Made by a program: the position numbers and the translations under genes. A stretch of 64,000 nucleotides of DNA from an uncultured Vicinamibacterales bacterium. Lineage in GTDB: Bacteria > Acidobacteriota > Vicinamibacteria > Vicinamibacterales > UBA8438. Below the pieces are notes generated by a model. The model saw only the letters and a program-made list of their open reading frames with translations. It did not search any database and was not told the DNA's origin. The stretch covers positions 4,508,910-4,572,909 of the forward strand of contig OY282382.1 in NCBI GenBank assembly GCA_958295905.1, written 5' to 3'. Positions 61,645 to 64,000 of the stretch are shown here, in pieces (position 1 is the first letter of the stretch; each line of letters starts with the position of its first letter).

Positions 61645-63372
61645 ATGTATATCGAGCGCGTGCCCAACCGGAACTCGCCCCCAGCCGTGCTCCTGCGCGA
61701 GTCCTACCGCGAGGCGGGGCGAATCAAGAAGCGCACCCTCGCCAACCTCTCCAAACTGCCCGCCGCCGCCGTCGAGACGCTCCGCCGGGTCCTCCGCGGC
61801 GAGCGCCTCGTCGCCCCGGCGGAGGCCTTCACCTGCGTGCGAAGCCTCCCCCACGGCCATGTCGCCGCCGTGCTCGGCACCCTGAAGCAGCTCGGACTCC
61901 ACACCCTGATCGCCACGGGCGCCAGCCGCCTCCGCGACCTCGTCCTCGCCCTCGTCGTCGCCCGCGTCATTGACGCGCAGTCGAAGCTGGCCACCGCCCG
62001 CGCCCTCACCCCCGAGAGCGCCGTTTCCACCCTGGGCGGGGTGCTCGGGCTCGGCGCCGTCGACCAGCATGAGCTCTACGCCGCGATGGACTGGCTGTTC
62101 GACCGCCAGGCGGGGATCGAGCAGCGGCTGGCCAAACGGCACCTGCGGGAACACACCCTGGTGCTCTACGACCTGACCTCCAGCTACCTGGAGGGGACCC
62201 ACTGCCCGCTCGCCCGGCGCGGACACAGCCGCGACCGCAAGCAGGGCACCCTGCAGATCGTCTTCGGGCTGTTGTGCACGGCCGAAGGCTGTCCGGTCGC
62301 GGTCGAGGTCTTCGAGGGTTCGACGAGCGACCCCAAGACGGTGGCCTCTCAAGTGGAGAAGATCCGGCGGCGGTTCGGGCTCGAACGCGTGGTGCTGGTG
62401 GGTGACCGGGGCATGCTGACGGCAGCGCGCATCCGCGAGGACCTGCAGGGGGTGGACGGGCTGCGCTGGATCACCACGCTGCGCGCGCCGACGATCCGCA
62501 AGCTGCTGAAGGCCGGCACGGTGACGCCCTCGTTGTTCGACGAGCGGCACCCGGCCGAGGTGACCAGCGGGGAGTTCCCCGGCGAGCGGCTGATCGTGTG
62601 CCGCAATCCACTGCTGGCGGCCGAACGGCACCGCAAGCGGCAGGAGCTGCTGGCGGCCACCGAGAAGGACTTGGCACCCATCGCGGCCGCGACCACGCGC
62701 AAGAACCGGCCGCTGCAGGGGGCGGCCGAGATCGGCCTGCGCGTCGGGAAAGTGATCAATCGCTACAAGATGGCGAAGCATGTCGTCACTACCATCACCG
62801 ACGAGGTCTTCACCTTCCGTCGGGACGAAGAGAAGATCGCAGCCGAGCAGGCGCTCGATGGGATCTACATCGTCCGGTCCAACGTCGAGCCGGAACGGTT
62901 CGATGCGGCGCAGACGGTGCGGGCCTACAAGGACCTGTCGAAGGTGGAGCGGGCGTTTCGGAGCCTGAAGTCGGTGGACCTGAAGGTGCGGCCGATTCAC
63001 CACCGGCGGGCTGACCGGGTGCGGGCGCATGTCCTGCTGTGCATGCTGGCCTACTACGTCGAGTGGCACATGCGACGCGCCCTGGCGCCGCTGCTGTTCG
63101 ACGACCACGACCCGGCGGCGGCCGAGCAGCAGCGCCGTTCCGTCGTAGAGCCCGCGAAGCGCTCGCCCGCGGCGCGGGCCAAGGCCGGGCGCAAACGCAC
63201 CGAAGACGATCTGCCGGTGCACAGCTTTCGGACGCTGCTCACCGACCTGGGGACGCTGACCGCCAACACCATGCAGGTCTCCGAGGACGGCGCCACTTTC
63301 ACGCTGCAGACGCAGCCGACGCCGGTGCAGGAGCGCTGCTTCGAGCTATTGGGGATGACGCCGCGAGTGTAG
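61645..63372 (+). CDS. IS1634-family transposase
   Basis: A 575-residue DDE transposase. MYIERVPNRNSPPAVLLRES at the start is typical of the family. The first acidic residue is in LVLYDLTSSYLEG, the second in VVLVGDRGMLTAARI, and the final glutamate in YKDLSKVERAFRSLKSVDLKVRPI. The C-terminal HVLLCMLAYYVEWHMRRAL segment is also family-like. Full length and apparently intact. ATG 61645 is chosen by family start rather than an upstream in-frame start within the terminal region. Confidence 0.95.
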   Translation: MYIERVPNRNSPPAVLLRESYREAGRIKKRTLANLSKLPAAAVETLRRVLRGERLVAPAEAFTCVRSLPHGHVAAVLGTLKQLGLHTLIATGASRLRDLVLALVVARVIDAQSKLATARALTPESAVSTLGGVLGLGAVDQHELYAAMDWLFDRQAGIEQRLAKRHLREHTLVLYDLTSSYLEGTHCPLARRGHSRDRKQGTLQIVFGLLCTAEGCPVAVEVFEGSTSDPKTVASQVEKIRRRFGLERVVLVGDRGMLTAARIREDLQGVDGLRWITTLRAPTIRKLLKAGTVTPSLFDERHPAEVTSGEFPGERLIVCRNPLLAAERHRKRQELLAATEKDLAPIAAATTRKNRPLQGAAEIGLRVGKVINRYKMAKHVVTTITDEVFTFRRDEEKIAAEQALDGIYIVRSNVEPERFDAAQTVRAYKDLSKVERAFRSLKSVDLKVRPIHHRRADRVRAHVLLCMLAYYVEWHMRRALAPLLFDDHDPAAAEQQRRSVVEPAKRSPAARAKAGRKRTEDDLPVHSFRTLLTDLGTLTANTMQVSEDGATFTLQTQPTPVQERCFELLGMTPRV

Positions 63373-63467
63373 CCAGGACTGACACCTCACGAAACACCGT
63401 AACTGCTACAATAATGGCGACTTATACGCTATAAGCCCCGAAACTTCCGTTTAGTCGTGGCGATGCA

Positions 63468-63812
63468 CTAGCCTGCGGCATCGGATACCGCTTCACGGCC
63501 ACGTATGGGCTCGCGCTTGCTGGTCCTGCGCTGCCGACGCGCTTGCGCCAGCTCGTAGGCTGCCTGCATGCGCATCCAATGGTCGGCAGTGCCCCAGTCT
63601 ATGCCCTCCAGCGCCAGGGCCATCTTCGCAGACACTCCCGCCTTGCCGTTCAGCACACGAGACAGTGTCCCGCGCTCGCAGTTCAGGCGAGTGGCCGTCT
63701 CGCCCACCGTCCAGCCGACCTCTTCCATGCTCTCACGGATCAGTTCGCCCAAGTGCGGGGGATTCAACATGGGGCGAACGCGCTCGTCATCGGTGCCGGT
63801 CATGAGCTTCAT
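63468..63812 (-). CDS. higA: HigA-family antitoxin
   Basis: A 114-residue HTH protein: MLNPPHLGELIRESMEEVGW, TVGETATRLNCERGTLSRVLNGKAGVSAKMALALEGIDWGTADHWMRMQAAYELAQAR. This is the HigA addiction-module pattern. The upstream HigB gene on the same strand ends 10 bases before it, the usual HigBA order. The TAG stop is created at the border of the IS630-derived mini-element. ATG 63812 follows GGGACC; an internal start at MLNPP is possible. Confidence 0.9.
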   Translation of the reverse strand: MKLMTGTDDERVRPMLNPPHLGELIRESMEEVGWTVGETATRLNCERGTLSRVLNGKAGVSAKMALALEGIDWGTADHWMRMQAAYELAQARRQRRTSKREPIRGREAVSDAAG

Positions 63813-63822
63813 GGTCCCATCA

Positions 63823-64000
63823 TCAGTGATAGTCGATCAAATCGACATCCACGACCTCGGTGTGCTCGAAGCGGAACACCCCCCGCCAGTTGCCGGACAC
63901 CTCCACGCTTCACCAGCCTGCCCGGTCCCCCTTCAGGGGATGGAGCCGGAAGCCGGGAGCGGCGGCGCTGCCGGGATTCGTCGCCTCTTGCAGCCGAAGC
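63823..64000 (-). pseudogene. HigB/RelE-type toxin, partial, with an in-frame stop
   Basis: The window cuts the gene's 5' end. The readable part is PGFRLHPLKGDRAGW-*-SVEVSGNWRGVFRF, then VVDVDLIDYH and the natural stop at 63823-63825. In the HigB consensus the position after GW/GF is tryptophan (FWSVRVSGNWR). Here TGA at 63910-63912 replaces TGG. The rest of the frame is well preserved, so the lesion is recent or a base-call error. The toxin is probably inactive while HigA remains intact. Confidence 0.8.

Larger units (their letters stand above)
61489..63449 (+). mobile_element. Complete IS1634-family insertion sequence (1,961 bp)
   Basis: It is bounded by terminal inverted repeats beginning CGGAAGTTTC (61489-61498; complement 63440-63449), with flanking 6-bp duplications TTTAGT. 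It contains a single transposase gene. The intact ends, intact gene and perfect duplication suggest recent insertion and possible activity. The AT-rich left end differs sharply from the genome's GC. Confidence 0.88.
61375..63470. mobile_element. IS630-derived mini-element (copy B), interrupted by an IS1634 element
   Basis: Outer ends TAGTGGTCCGTCACG (61375) and its partner TAGTGCATCGCCACG (complement ending 63470) flank a 129-base core once the 1,961-base IS1634 and its duplicated 6 bases are removed. The rejoined core aligns to copy A (19386-19517) in inverted orientation. On the minus strand ATG 61441 begins MRKKYVVRP, a decayed IS630 transposase start. The right end supplies the TAG stop of the HigA gene. 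Confidence 0.65.

Overview
This is a gene-dense, GC-rich bacterial segment. The gene repertoire fits an Acidobacteriota-type genome (Vicinamibacteria-like). The markers are an exported DUF1587/DUF1592-type cytochrome c protein coupled to a DUF1552 protein, an Oar-like TonB receptor with a carboxypeptidase-regulatory domain, many exported beta-propeller and PQQ proteins, and serine hydrolase-free periplasmic metabolism. The lineage is an inference from gene content only, and Planctomycetota cannot be excluded. No rRNA, tRNA or CRISPR array was seen.

Layout. 0.1-4.4 kb: dynamin-like GTPase and two exported propeller proteins (minus strand). 4.8-13.7 kb: cytochrome c/DUF1552 pair, ankyrin protein, HtpG and a YVTN-propeller lipoprotein. 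13.8-19.2 kb: accessory cluster with a frameshifted RipA-like membrane protein, an MBL-fold enzyme, an MqsR/MqsA-like pair, a KGGVGR-variant ATPase with a repeat tail, and a Uma2 nuclease. 19.4-22.1 kb: an IS630-derived mini-element, an aldose epimerase, a MITE-like repeat and a second Uma2 protein. 22.2-24.8 kb: a remarkable single-chain CDGSH / 4Fe-4S / CDGSH / Rieske / thiamine-diphosphate enzyme. 25-31 kb: M3 peptidase and a SpoIIE-phosphatase / RsbW / RsbV partner-switching operon. 31-34.2 kb: alpha-E / ATP-grasp pair and a Tsx-like outer-membrane protein. 34.4-41.1 kb: ABC-ATPase relic, VapBC, an exported regulatory-domain/propeller protein, a TPR lipoprotein, an NHL protein, a PEGA lipoprotein broken by one base, and an orphan VapB.

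41-52 kb: exported argininosuccinate-lyase-like protein, MBL enzyme plus partner, second MITE copy, PQQ dehydrogenase, TonB receptor and nucleoside hydrolase. 52-58 kb: duplicated small membrane proteins, an Ig-like lipoprotein, then a two-gene unit in which a redoxin-fusion protein precedes a UGSC-family selenoprotein. That gene is read through an in-frame TGA and followed by tandem copies of its own 3' end; a sodium:solute symporter comes next. 58-64 kb: a UvrA-like ATPase flanked by ankyrin-gene fragments sharing 50 identical bases, an intact IS1634-family element nested inside an IS630-derived mini-element, and a HigA antitoxin with a HigB toxin carrying a nonsense codon.

The strongest leads are the iron-sulfur/thiamine-diphosphate fusion (22.2-24.8 kb), the redoxin plus UGSC selenoprotein unit (53.4-55.6 kb), and the toxin-antitoxin-like / KGGVGR ATPase / Uma2 cluster (15.5-19.2 kb). 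The window also carries many recent small lesions (14-bp duplication, 1-base deletion, nonsense codon, in-frame deletion) and short duplications, so parts of it look accessory and fast-changing.
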